DNA of 64,000 bases from Dipylidium caninum (Eukaryota; Platyhelminthes; Cestoda; Cyclophyllidea; Dipylidiidae), in NCBI GenBank assembly GCA_017562135.1, contig QEYB01001208.1, positions 1,054,001 to 1,118,000 of the forward strand, written 5' to 3'. The notes below the pieces were generated by a model, which saw only the letters and a list, made by a program, of their open reading frames with translations, was not told where the DNA came from and made no database searches. Of this stretch, positions 21,800 to 35,500 are shown one piece after another. The position numbers and the translations under genes were made by a program. How positions within the stretch are numbered: position 1 is the stretch's first letter; each line of letters begins with the position of its first letter.

Positions 21800-23402
21800 C
21801 TTCGACTTCAAGATATATTTGGGATCTACGTCTAATTACTATAACCAAGTCTTATTTGTATGTAAGGTCCTCCTAGTATTCTTAATTCGACCATTACGTC
21901 TCAATGGCAAGTATATGGCTGTGTAGAATCAAAGCTAACTGATATAAGCATAGGACAGCTGTGGAAGCATGCGGTGTTCTTTGGAGATTGGAAAGGGGCG
22001 CCTATGATAATCGCGATTGGTTGTTTTAAGTCGTCGCACTCGGGACTCTCGCGCCACTGGACCCACGCTCACGGTGTGCATGCAGAGTTCAACTTATTTA
22101 GGGTTTGCGTTTTGCTCGGTGTGCTACACATAACCACTGGCTGCCATTATAATGAGAAATAAAAGACTACAATATTCAAATGATATTCATAGGGGGACGG
22201 TGCGGGCGTAAAAGCAACACAGGAATGTGCTTTAACACTTCGTAATCGCCCACCGGCGATGAACATGCTTTCTTCTCGATAGCATAACTACATTGGCACT
22301 TACTTTCAACCCTTAAAATCCGGTTGATGAGGACTGAGAGTATCCCTACTGGCCCCTTGATAATGCAATAAGCCAACCATGCAGAGGGGAGTACGCTATA
22401 ATTAAACTGCGGTCTGCAAAGCTAGTGAAACCTGGGTCAACCTGCATTAGGCGAGAGCATATAAATGGGTCAGTAAAATATTAATTTACTGGAATGAAGG
22501 AGTATCACAGCTTAATTTGCATCGCTCTTCGTGTCAATATGGCATAAATTGGTGCCCTGTGAAATATGAATGCGTTAACAAGTTCGAAGTTTGGTCGATA
22601 GGAAATTAATGAGGTACCTTATGCATGATTGTTGAAAGACAATAATCTATGAGAGATGGATTATTTTAAGGGAAAGGAGAGTCAGCCTTTGCTTCGGGAC
22701 GGACAGATTGGACTAACATCCCGTCTTACATTTAAGAGAAATACATAGTGAAGGAAGTCAGAAAGTCGAGGCTAATCAGTGGCTCCCATGGTAGCTTTCG
22801 AGCAAAAAACTGTTAATTTACAAATATCTATGGGTTTCTTATTGACGGCGGTAATAATTAACGAGGAATCACAAAAACTCGAACAGCTCGCCTGTGTAGA
22901 TTAGCTTAAAGATGCTAATCATGTGGTGCTCATGTTACATTATTGTTATTATTAACATAAAGGATGACAATGCCAAGGCAGTAAATATTTGGCGAAATGA
23001 AAGATTGCTAGATCATTGTCTAGCCGGAAACGGGTGTTTACAGAACATGGGTAGAAGTGATCTTGCAGGTGGAATATTGCATTATATCGAAGAACTGGTT
23101 ACGAAGGAACAAGTTTTGAGTTTGCCTATTTGGCAAAGTGGTAAAACCAAAAATATAGGACTCGTGAATTGGCTTTTAAAAGATCGAATTGCCCTACATA
23201 TTTAATGCAATAATGCTATAGCCGTAAAAAGAAATAACATGACCTGCAACGATAAGTTTTAATAAACCAAATATAATGCACATAAAGGCCATCCACTTTC
23301 AAACTGCCGAACGATGGTTCAATCCCACCGGCCAAAAAGCGCTTTTGACTATTACGAAACAGTGTTAACTTATTTTGCCTGAATTCGACAGAAAACGCTA
23401 TA
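21800..23402. other. Intergenic / GRK 5' flank
   Basis: Contains a 97-codon open frame (22912-23205, plus) without recognisable domain or splice support. The GRK promoter and 5' untranslated region should lie toward the right end; no core element was fixed. Confidence 0.4.
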
Positions 23403-23515
23403 ATGGCTGATCTCGAAGCGGTCCTTGCGGATGTTAGTTATTTAATGGCCATGGAAATGAGTAAATCTACACCCGCCGCCCGTGCGAGTAAAAAAATAAC
23501 CCTTCCGGACTCAAA
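23403..23515 (+). CDS. GRK2: GRK exon 1
   Basis: ATG at 23403; encodes the family's conserved N-terminal helix that docks the receptor. Donor GTATGT after 23515, leaving two bases of a codon. Too short for a standard ORF cutoff. Confidence 0.95.
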
Positions 23516-26500
23516 GTATGTTATTTTTAACTTTTTCGCATATATATACCCTTAACTTTGCCGTGTATGCTGGAGTAATCTATGCACCATAGTTTATATT
23601 TTACACTCCAGTTATCTTTATTTGTGTATTTTTCACCATAACCGTTTTCAAGAAATTCATGCAGTATGTGTTTTTTTGAATATTAATGACTGTGGATTAG
23701 TAAGACTTTCCTCACATAAGGCTCATGGCTCGCTTGTCGATATTTATTGCTCTGTATTTTATCGTCCAACTTAAAAAGAGTTGAGCAGCATGATTTTCAT
23801 TTGCCGTTTCGCGTGTTGCAAAATATAATTTGGTTAATTACGGGCTAAAACTGTCCCGGAGGCTTTGCAGACGGCGTCGATACTTTTTGTTTATAATTTT
23901 GTGCCGTTCATTGGTGCCGAGATGATGATAGGTGTTTGAATACTCTATAATTATATTTTATTCAACCGATAAATATCACATCACACGAGTTAAGATGAAC
24001 CCATGCGGATGGCATCTCGTTCCATTATTTGTTGGCCAGATTTCCCTCGTTTCACGTTAGTCAGTTTATCTGAATGCACTGTTTGAATTTATAAGCTTTT
24101 AAATCGCGTCTTACGAATGGGTATTGCTTTGACGGTACGTAGTTAATGATCGTGCATATTATTCCTTCCCTAAAGTTTTTATAGCAAATGAGTAAAATTT
24201 TGGTGCAGTTTTATTTAAACTAGTTGGACCGAACGAAATATTTCATTGGCCTGATTAGCTTTGCGCCTTCCCAACTGCGATATTTCCACAACGTATAATA
24301 TTACCTATTTTATATTGACCTACACAATAAAGACGTGTTTAAAACAATCAATCATGAAATGAAATCATGTTGCCACTTATTTTCATGAGTATTTTGCCTT
24401 TTGGCTGAAAATGAAACGCATTCTTTAATTCTACTTAACTAAGCCCGATTTGGTTCTTGTGTAAAATAAAACCATGGTAAAGCGCATTAATGAGGTTGAA
24501 ATCCTACTGTTAACATCATGATAATTCCTTTTGTTTGTCGGATATTCCCACTCTTAGTCTCTTACTTAATCTTTAAGCTTCCTTAAAAGCACGAACACCA
24601 GCATTTATTGAATTTGACTCAACTTGATTTATTATAGGCGGTATAATAAATTATTAAATGCAACACTAATATAAATTGAAGATTTGTTTTCAGGAGATTT
24701 TAAATGTACGAAGGTGCTCAGTACTGGTAGCATTTCACAGTGGTTTTCCGTGTTGTACGGAATACATAGGAGGAAGTAAGACTTTCCCTATTAATCATTT
24801 TCTATGTCGAAAATGTTTTTCTGTTAATCTATACATACCGAAGAAACACAGACCCTTCCAGTGGATGTGGAGAATTATGATGTCTTGGGAAGGAAGGATG
24901 AAAAGTGTTATCAACCGCTGAATAATGGTTCTGTGCAGAATGCTTATGTAAAAGTAAACGACAGGAAAATAGTTATCCACTAGTTTGATAGACATTTTGA
25001 GATAAATGAACTCAACTAACTTTGTTGTGTAAATATACATTGCTCCGTTATGATATAACTGAAAGACCGGTATGGAATCTCTGTCGTGTTTCATCGAGAA
25101 TTCCTATCAAGTATAAACTTCCAACGAGATAATTATCCAAATTATTCCTTTTCGTCTTTGTTTTCATAGTTTATGTGAAAGCAATTGGTAAGAGAGTGAA
25201 TTGGGTGAAATTCATTCATGCTACGCTTTCGGCTAAGTGCTTTTATGCTACCTTCTTGGACCACAATGATTTCAATCAGTCTATAAATATTGGAAAATAG
25301 TGTCTCTCTTCTGTAAGAGATTATATTAAATCTGAGCAGGATTAACTGGACACAATTCCTCTCGTATGCACCAAATTAGCTGAGTAGAAAGGTATTTAGG
25401 GGAAACTAAGTGCTTGCGCCTAATTCCTCGATTATAATACCGGAAATTATCGGGGTTGATCATATATCGCAACTCCATTTTTGCAGAGAAATCATGAAGA
25501 TCTTATTAGGAGAGTTAATTATTGTGACCTGGCTGAAAGAAATCTGTCAAAAATTCGAGGTGTGGAATTTCATTTCATGCTTGACTAAATCTCGTGACTA
25601 TGCCGTCTGTGATGGAGCATCCTATCTCTGAGACCAAAAATAACCTTTGCTCCTGACAGGTAACGAGGATTAACCGAATGAGTATTTTGCCATAATAAAC
25701 TCATTCAAATTTATCTATGGTGCTGGAAAAAGCTTTTGCCTCTTTTTAACTTACGGGCGTAATTTTTTGACTATATTATTATTGTTGAGTCAGACAGGGA
25801 TTTGTCTGCGTAAGATATCGCAGTAGGAAGTCGTAGATACTCGGAACTTTTAATCAACAAACGCGATATTCCTTCAGTTTGTATTCGCAAACGCGCCTCA
25901 TTCAAAATCCTTATAAATTACGATATGTTTCCTTTTACACAAAGCCAATAAATCGGCCAAACAAGCGACGAGTCTGAGGGACGGATCTTTAGTTGGGCCG
26001 TCGTAGCTCTGATTCCGATTCCCCCACTACATCCCCTAAAAGTACTTCTTTTCCTACAGTATCATTCACACCGAATTCGCCGCCATGTTACTAGTTGTCA
26101 ACCAAACTTTCACCAAAAATGCGCATTTTTAAGTTACTATCGCCCGGACAACATGGAAGTGGTAAAATAATTAGATCCATAGTCATGTCACTAGTTCAGA
26201 CGTCTTATCACATTATTCTAATGCTATTGGCAGCAAACGGTCAAGATTTAATGAAAATTTGTTTCATTAGGTCATTTTGACTTCATCTGCGGCAAATGCA
26301 TGCTTTCCAGTCATCGATTTCTTTAGTTTTTCACGAAGATTCAACAGATTCCCCTGTTGTATTTTTCTGTCATTTTTATTTCCTTGCTGTCGGTCTTCTT
26401 CCTGTATAATCATTTTACGACCTATCTGGTGTGAATATCCTAAGATGTGCGTCAGTGATAACGTAGATTCCAGAATGATTCCTAACTGTGCTGTACCTCA

Positions 26501-29500
26501 ATACCGGACCACTTTTTTAGATGCTAACGTAATGCGACCACAAATGCAGCGCCTGTGGTGTATTTGTTCCCACATTCCGCCTGGCGGCATAAATAATGCT
26601 TTGAATTTCTCGCGCTTTCTGTTAGGAGTGTTTTTTTTAAGGCGTCAAAGTCAAAGTAAGGCTGCTGAACACACCAGAAGATTTCCATTTTATCCATCTA
26701 CCAATTTCTTCGAGTCCTGTCATTCGCTGCATCGAGTGGTTTGATCTTTGACCCAATAGTTAAAATCTCTAAAATTCATGTAGAACAGACTCAGTAAACA
26801 TTTTATTCATGATATCTAAGGTTCATTGAGGCCTACACAAGGAAATAAGACATATGGCATTAATTTTCTACTTCAATTGGCTTAAATTTTGCGAAGAAAC
26901 ATCTCCACGATGTAGTAAATAGGGTCCCTTGAAATCCGCGTTTTACATCCAATTAAGGGGTAAATCAAAATTTTCCTAAGCTATGTGATCTCTTTTCACT
27001 TAAATTAAACAGCTTCCTTGTGAGCGGCTGTACTGTTCCCTACCTACTGCGCATTAGATGCCACTTTCATTATGAAGGTGCCTTCACTGGTTTTTCTAAT
27101 TCCATTCTTCCAACGTTCAAGGTGAGGCGAGGCGCGATGCACACCCACTACCTGGTTTGTGTGTTTCCTTCCATCGCCCATTGGGCCTACTTCGTTCTTC
27201 ACCTAATGCATGGCTACACAACTGGAAGCCAAAATTCCTCAGACTTTCCATATTCGTGCCTCAATATCCCGCGTTATGTTCGAGTATTGTCTAATATCCT
27301 GACGTACTAAGACGGAATAATTTGTAGACCTTTTACGAAGCCAAACTATTCAATATGATCTTTTTCACAACTAAGTAGAATGAGTAGTCACGGCTAAATG
27401 CGCACAAGTGGTTTGATATAATCCTGCAACTGGGTTTCTATGGCCACATTTACTGCGATATCCTCAATTTGGCTGTAGATTCACAGTCGACGGGTAGTCG
27501 GGTAGTTCCTCGTCTAGGCATACATTTCACGTTAACGTTGACTTAGTTCCATTCGTCCATAAAAATTCTGCGGTTGATGAGGGAATTTCCGGGTAATCAT
27601 AATATATCGAGGTTACTAAGTTTACGCAAACACGGTTAGTTTCGAAACATCTATAACAAACAAGGTGCGATTGGGTGGCCTGTCTCTCCATCTATTTTTC
27701 CCAAGAATTCATAATGAGCATGCAATCTCCGGTCCAACGTCGCATGCTTTTTACTTAAATCGGCAATAGTTTTAGGATAACATGAAAAAGTAAAAGGAGC
27801 TTAACTTAGCTTGGTTGGACGTTGTATGATCCTCATATTTTATTTCAAATTGCGCAAAAGACCTGTGGAGACTTAATTAATTTGTGAGCACTATTGGAAT
27901 AGCTGGCAAATCCCTAGGGTCTCTAATGTAGGCTATAGTCTTCCTCTTCCCTTTCACTTTCTTCCCCAAATAAGACATTGTTCTGACATGCATGGTTCGT
28001 CTCCGGCACGTCAGGCGTCCATCCCTACTTTCCGTTGTGCACACGCATATATTTTGGTCGATTCTGTTCAAAAAAGGGAGCACATGACGGTGGTTATCAG
28101 TCGTCTTGATTTGCCAACCCTAGCCATAGCCACCGCGATGTGATAGCTGATTAGTGCGCAGTCAATGCCCCATTATACAGTCGTCTGCATGTAATGCTCT
28201 TTAAACGGGCTCAGCGGAAAAACTTGCCAGTCCTCTTGTAAGCCGCTCTGGATTTTATTAACTGTCACGTGAGTTTCTCATGCTGCAGCCATTTTTTCGC
28301 TGCTTTGGAATTCCCTCTGTAGTTATGGCCGACTCTTATGAATGCTCGCCTCGGTGTCTTAAGAAGCAATTACCTAGAGAGGCGATCACCGTCTGCAAGT
28401 GTGGATTAAATTAACACATCTACTGTCTATCAAGCTTCAAAAAAGTCGTCTCGTTGGACAGATAATTAACTAGTGTTTATTAATTTGCATGAAGCCGAAC
28501 TTGTACAGACGGTTGAAAGTTAATTCATTTCTACATCTACGTCTACGTACCTTTTTTCCTTCGATAACGCTGACAATGTAGGTCGTAACATGCCAATTTT
28601 CGCAGATAAGGAAATGCTCCACTCTTGTATAATCGAGAACAGAAGTCAGTTGAGTCTTCCCTAAATACACGACTATAGTAAATATCTTAGGCAGTGGTGC
28701 TTCTTTTTGTTAGAGTACAAATTTCCAACATCACCATTTGTGTTGCCCTCTTAAAAGTGTATATTCAGTAATCGCTCATGACTGCCATCCGTTAAGATTA
28801 GGCAAATCGATGCCTTTGGACTCATGAATCCAACAATTACTTGTGTCGACTGGCCTTCTCGCTCGCAGTGTTAACCGTTTGCCAAAATACTTTAAAGCTC
28901 GTTGTGCATCTCCCATTTGTCGATCAGGTCCCAAGACGGCGAATCAGTGCCCGTGACTCCTCACCCCAGACTAAAATCAGCCATGGTCTTGAAGTGAACT
29001 TTAGATCGCATCTGCCACTGGTAGAATCTACTCAATTATGCGTGAGTGCGTAGCAAGAAGATGTTGACTTCACATGATTCTGTTGCCTTCTTGGGTTCCG
29101 TGTTCTACAGAACATAGCAGATGCTTTCAGAATGGGAAATGGCGCAAGACCTCTTAACTTTACACTAAGTTGTAAGGAGGAAAAGCCGTTGTAACCTATT
29201 TATCACCCAATCCTGGTCATAATGCAATCAAGGTAAATGCATATACCGTGTCCGTAAAACATAAAATAAAATATTTTAATTTGCCATTCTTTAAGTAGGC
29301 ACCATTCTCCTTTAGTAATTTTGTAAATGCTTCGAATCTATGTCATCTCAAAGTTTCGCGAATAAATCCGCTGAATTATTCATAAACCGTAAAAGAAGTT
29401 TTAGTTGTAAAATGAAGACACTTTAAGTCTGACATTAAAAGTCTTGCGAAAATGAGCCTTTTACCGACTCAGGTATGTTACTTTTGTTCTTTCCTAAGTG

Positions 29501-32500
29501 AGGGGGATGATAAACGATGGTCTGTTGGGGGTTGGACGCCACTGTCTGGTTGAATAGATTGTGAGCGGGTTTGCATCGCGGATAAAGTCTACTGAGTAAT
29601 CGTCGTCGCTGACGCGCCGAGTAGCTACACAAAAGGTAGGACACTGGAATGAATTGCATACCATAACATAGAATGAAAGTTAATTAACTTAGCCAAATAG
29701 ACAGTCTCCTTTACGATGAGGCGACTTTCTTACCAATCTCCGTGGGAGCCGGAAAGGACTGACAAGCGCAACTGTGGAATGGGGGTGGTCTGCACGCTTG
29801 TCTACATAGTCAGGTAGCCCGAGCTCAGGAGATTGACTTTCGAATTTTTATTTTGTTCCCGGTGTGGCTGCGTGGATAGTAATTTATGTGAACGATAGGG
29901 TAAGGTGTATCATCACTTTTAGCAGGCATTCGTGGCATGTGGGTACCCAAGGTGAGGTTAATTTAGGTCTTGCTTTTCGTAGCAGATGAGGCGAGGTACG
30001 GAACAGGCCTGACCACCGGTGGAGACACTGCTGCGATTGTAAAAAATACTAACGCTAAAGGCTTCGCTCTCGAGGACGGTAACACTTTAGACTGTTCCAG
30101 TAGCCTCCATTTACATTCCAATAGGTGCACCGTTTGGCAGCAGGGTTATTTTTGTCTTTACTCTTCCCACTGGGGGTTTTATCTTCCGATTTTTTGCCTG
30201 ATATATAGTTGGCGTACACTGTCATTGGTGGGGGTCAGATCTATGTTTAGCAAAAAAATTGAGGCGCTGGCGATGTTTCACTTTCTCATTGCATTATTAA
30301 AATCATGATGTACGATGTCCTGCGATGGTTGAGACGCGCGTTTGCCTGCATACGAAAGGCGGGATGTGGCGCTGTCAGTTGTCCAACTATGCGAACGGAG
30401 GAGGCACGGGATTCCACGTCCCCTCTCCAATGCTCTGGCACTTATCTTGTTTCCCTTTAATAAACAATGTCAACTGCTCCACCAAAAATGAAAATTTACT
30501 GATTTTAATATGCTCGAGTCGTAGCTTGAGTCGCCTCACGCGGGTTCATACACTACTGCTTCAAGAAGTTACCAAGCCATTCATTAACTTCTTCTCACAG
30601 GATGTATGCACTGCTCGAAGCGGTGATCTCACTGTATCCTCTTTGTTTGAAGCATACGCAGCGTAATGATGAAGTACATGGAGAAAAGGGGCGATCTAAC
30701 TTTTGACAAGATCTTTAATCAGCGGTTGGGCTACCTGCTGTTCAAGGACTACTGCCTCAACTATCATGAAGAGCCAGTCCCGCAAATTCGGTTCTATGAG
30801 GAGATCAAGAAATTAGAGAGTCTCGAAACCGATGAAGAAAGAATAGCTCTTGGCAAGGAAATTTACGACCAGTTTATTATGAAAGATCTGCTCTCTCAGT
30901 CTCATGTAAGCGATCCTTACCACTTTATCAACAACATTTCATCTCGCACGCATGCGTGTTTTCGTAGAAAAAGATGGTAAATGCAGTTCCGGTCTACAGA
31001 GGTTCGCATAATATCGCAAAGTACTTTAATTTAAAACGCACCTGAACATTTTTTGTATTAATTTTGACGTTTTGGCTGTATTTCAAGCCGGGAATTTTTA
31101 GCTTTTAACTGTCATTTTCATCAACACTGTACAGTCTGTGTGGATGACAGTGTTTTTAATTTAAAATTCCCTGTATATAAATAAATCAGTGAAAGTGAAA
31201 AAAGATGCGAGTTGAAGACGATTGTTTGTTTCACTCAACGGAAGTATGCAATGGTAGTAGGCATTGTCAAAATGACGAGACGTCACTTTCCCTCTCTTCG
31301 TCGAAGGCGATGCAGTTGCATTTGCTTTGTGCATAATCAATGGGCTGCTGGACCGTAGATGTTCCCCTCAAGCGACGTAAGAAACAGGACGGACAGTAGG
31401 GCCACGTAGACTGAGTTTTAACACGTTCCATAAACCCCTGACAAATTAGTGCGTTTTAATTCTAAGTAATGAAAAGACTTGCCGCTTTACGCGAAGAGGT
31501 TAGAACGATCATCTCACGATTGAGTAAGTTAGTTGGACATTTTAGAGTAGCCTCATCTGGCAGCAAAGTGTCCCTGAAATTACTTTGTTTGATTGTCGAC
31601 AGTGATTATTCATTGCCAGTATTACACAAAAGCAGTTAGGAACGTCGCTAGGTCAACTTTTCGCACAAAAGACTTTGACAGTAGAATTTTTTGCAGGAAT
31701 TCTCTAAGGAAACCGTCGCTCGAGTGTTGGAACTCCTAACAAACGCACAACGCACGAGAATCCTTCCTCCCGACACATTTTCGGTAAGACATGTACAATC
31801 TGTGCGCTTGGTAGCCCTTCCATCTCTCCATCGGCCGCGTCCATCAAAATTTGCTGGAATTTAATTAATTCATATCTATCACGTTCTGCTAAGATGTTTT
31901 ATGTTAATTTCTAGCCGTATCTCCAGGAGATATGCGAATCTGTTCGCGGTGACATCTTCGACGCTTTCATACGATCTCCCAGATTTACTCGTTTTTGCCA
32001 ATGGAAGAATTTCGAGCTTAATTTAAACGTATGTTCATGTTTGTTCACTAGGTTTTAACACTTTTTTTGCTTCATTTAGTCTCTCCTCTTTGCAATCGAA
32101 TGGTGCGAGCTGAAAATCCCCATCTAGGTTTTTGTGGGAGTCAGTAAAATAGAGAATTTTCCCAACCAAAAGCTATTATGCACAGCATCACATGAGGTGC
32201 TTCATTTACCAGAGAGGAGAGCCATCGTCCTTCACAGTTTGACCCATCGGTCTCAATCGAAATGGATTTGCCTAAAACACACATTGTCAGTGAATGTGGA
32301 TAATGGGAATCGGTCGTTGAACACTAAGTGCCCCGAGCCTAATAACCCAACCTTATTGAGGACTTGTATCTACTAGTTGGGGGAGTTTACTGAAGTTTCT
32401 GTGACGAGTTTTTTTGCCTAAGTAGGGGAAGATGGAACACTTAACTTAAGTAAGGGACAAAACCATGCGTGTTCGCTAAAAAAATTGTTTAAAATTTGGT

Positions 32501-35500
32501 AGGCATGCGGATTTGTGCTGGGCACCCCCTGCTTTACACCCGTGTAATAAAAGTGTTTAGCCCCTGAGCAAGAATGCCATGAAGTCTTACCGACGACAAC
32601 ACCACCATCACCTTTATTCACTTGTCCTATCTTTAACTGATATAGCTCACATCCAATGACTTCAGCGTGCACCGAATCATCGGCAGAGGAGGCTTTGGTG
32701 AGGTCTATGGCTGCCGCAAAGCAGATACTGGCAAAATGTGAGAATCCAATGTTCTGCCATTTCTATTCTTTTGGACAGAGTAGCTAAGTAGAGAAATTCT
32801 TATCTTGACTCCACATTATTAAAGTATATTTGAGTTTCGCCTGCCAAATACCTAAAATGCATCCTTCATTCGCCAGTTTAATCGAGGTCGTGCATTTATT
32901 TGTCCTATTTGCTCGAAAAAAGAGACAACCTCGACGATAGTGACGAGATACTTTTTTGCAACACACTTTCCATATTACAGAGGGATGGTGGGGAAGGGGG
33001 AAGGGGAGCAATAATTTGTCACTGCTTAAGGCTCCCACATGCATGCATCTGCACCGAGGACTGGCTGGCTGCTGCCCAAACTACACCCTCTGAGAGTAGA
33101 GGGAGGCATTTACAATAATGTCAGGAGCAGCGACTGAGGCGATTTTCGGCCGGTTTCGCAGCTAACAGCAATAAAACTTACTAAATGAGGCACAATCAGG
33201 TCCCAGAGTATAAGATTACCCAAAAGTAAAATAAACAGGTCTAATGGAGAAATAAATGGCCATTCCTACTACATACTTCAACGTTTTGTCAAAATACCGG
33301 CACTCATAGATGAGGGCGACTGTCAATGCGTCCATAGCGTGTAATTTGTACTCGCAAAGATGGGGCACTTTGTCAGCTCTCCAATTAAATCTTGGGAATG
33401 CAAGAGATATGTCAACGCAGAAACCTTTCAGTTCTCTAAAAAAGTTTTGTGAGTTGGAAATGTATTGCAACTCCTCCTACAGTGATTGGTAATTTATTTG
33501 AAGAACACTTTTGTTTATGAGAGGCATGAGGCTGAAAATTAGATTCTAGTATTTGATAAGTGAGTCCTTGCTTTTATCATCGCGATATATTTCGGTTAGA
33601 GGCGGCAAGCACATTTCAAATGAACCGCATTAGTTTCACTTAGACGCGTCCATAAACCACTCAGATAATCAGGTGAATTGGGCTCTTCTGGCCGAGGTGA
33701 TTCTGTCGTCGGGCGCAGTCATACAACCCAGTCGCGTTAGCACTTACACGGCTTGTTCTTGTTGTAATAGTCACAAACTTCCCCACCCTTTTGGACTGAT
33801 GGCACATTCCGCCACGACTGCGCGGGCAACCACCATGTGCCGAAGGTTTTTCCAGCCATTTTCGTCGATGTTACGTGCAGTTTGGTGCAGCACGTGGTGC
33901 CAAGATGCCAGGCTCTTTCTACACGGCCTTGACAAATGGTACTGGAGCCGGGGAAGAGAGAAATTGCGCAGAAACTGCATGCGCATTTGTGATCAGGTGT
34001 TCTAGCTCCACAACTCACTGACAAACTCTAGCTCGAGGTTTTAAATTCTGATGTTTAAGCACACTAGTTATGCGCAAGCTCGATAACTGCCAATTTCAAA
34101 TGAGTTGCTGCAGTTGGGTTTCCTTCATCGAGCGCCAATATGGTCTGTGGTCTTCTGAAAGTTGTTACTTCCTTTCCATACGTACGTTTCCTGATAAGTA
34201 GACCTCTTAATTTCTCGCAACGATTGACTTCTGACTCTGCTGTTTAAATGCGCCTGTCCAAAAATATGCACAAACACCACCTCATCCGAAATGCTTACCG
34301 TCAAAGTGCATTTTACTCTCCGGCTTACAGTATCTGAAATATGAGCTCATTTGTGAACCAGAACACTGCCAAATTCTGTAGCTAATGAAAGGGCATAGTG
34401 GACGTGTTGCTACGTTTTGTCATCTGCATAGATTAAAATCTGACGATGTTTAGGGAGAGGAAGAGCAATAACATCCTTCTCGTGAGATGCTATCGCTGAC
34501 TCACGTATCTTCCACATTCTCGCTTTGTCGCTTCACGGACCCGGATATCGTTTACTCTCCCTGGTAATTCGACGCAATGAATGTGGAAATCTTTCGGACA
34601 ATATTCTTATCAGTTTCCACAATGAATGTCCAGTCACGTTGCCACTTTCACCTACCCCCATCTCATATTTTACCATAACCACTGCCTTTCGCCTTGTGCC
34701 TATCGCCGTTCGAGTAGCAACGAGTGGATTGTAAGCCATGGCTGCTTTCTGCAGCTCACAAGGGCCCTTCCGTTCGGTGTCTGACATCTACACTCTGCCT
34801 TCTCGTGATATTTGGAACAATGATTTCGGGTTGACTTACCCGCTGTAGAGCGAAGTAGATATGTAATAAAAGAGTACATCTGGCACTGAAAAAAATCGAC
34901 CTTTTTGATGCTTCTTTTCTGCGTGTGAACCAATCGGAGGCAGAAGAATGACATATTAATTAGGAGAGCGATATATTTTCTCTCCATATTTATAAATTTG
35001 GGTAGCCATCATACATGTATTTAAATGCACTGGTGTAGGCATGTGTTAGTACAGTTAATTTGACTGCAGCCGACTAAATATAGTCTTACGACAACCCAGG
35101 ATCTCAAAACTGTCCTTGAAATGTTTTTTTCTTAGGTATGCCATGAAGTGCTTGGATAAGAAGCGGATCAAAATGAAGGGAGGAGAGTCACTGGCCTTGA
35201 ACGAAAGGGCAATGCTTTCCCTCGTGAGCACAGGAGTAAGTCAGTTTGAAATCAACTCCCAGGCCGGCACAGTGTAGGTCCCATTCCATGATAACTGCTA
35301 AATGTACATGTTCTACTCAATTACAAATTTGTCTGGCCCATCTAAGAGGCGGCTTACTATTGAAAAAGACTCGCATTGCCTTTTGCACACGGTTATTTTC
35401 TAACACTGTTTTGCGCGCCGACTACTGGATTAATCCTCGATGAAACACTAGCTCTAGTAATGCCGATGGATACCTACCTGATCTCTTCATTTCGCTTTTC

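Noticed and set aside
23281..23345. tRNA-like T-arm (GGTTCAATCCC near 23309)
   Set aside because: No matching acceptor stem, D-arm or anticodon arm could be folded around it.
26277..26744. 155-codon plus-strand open frame in GRK intron 1
   Set aside because: Low-complexity, no recognisable domain, no convincing initiator context or splice pairing; expected by chance in a 7 kb intron.
30662..30905. Alternative start of GRK exon 2 at CGCAG
   Set aside because: It stays in frame but removes three residues (IRS) conserved in GRK2/3; the upstream TTTGAAG acceptor restores exact colinearity.
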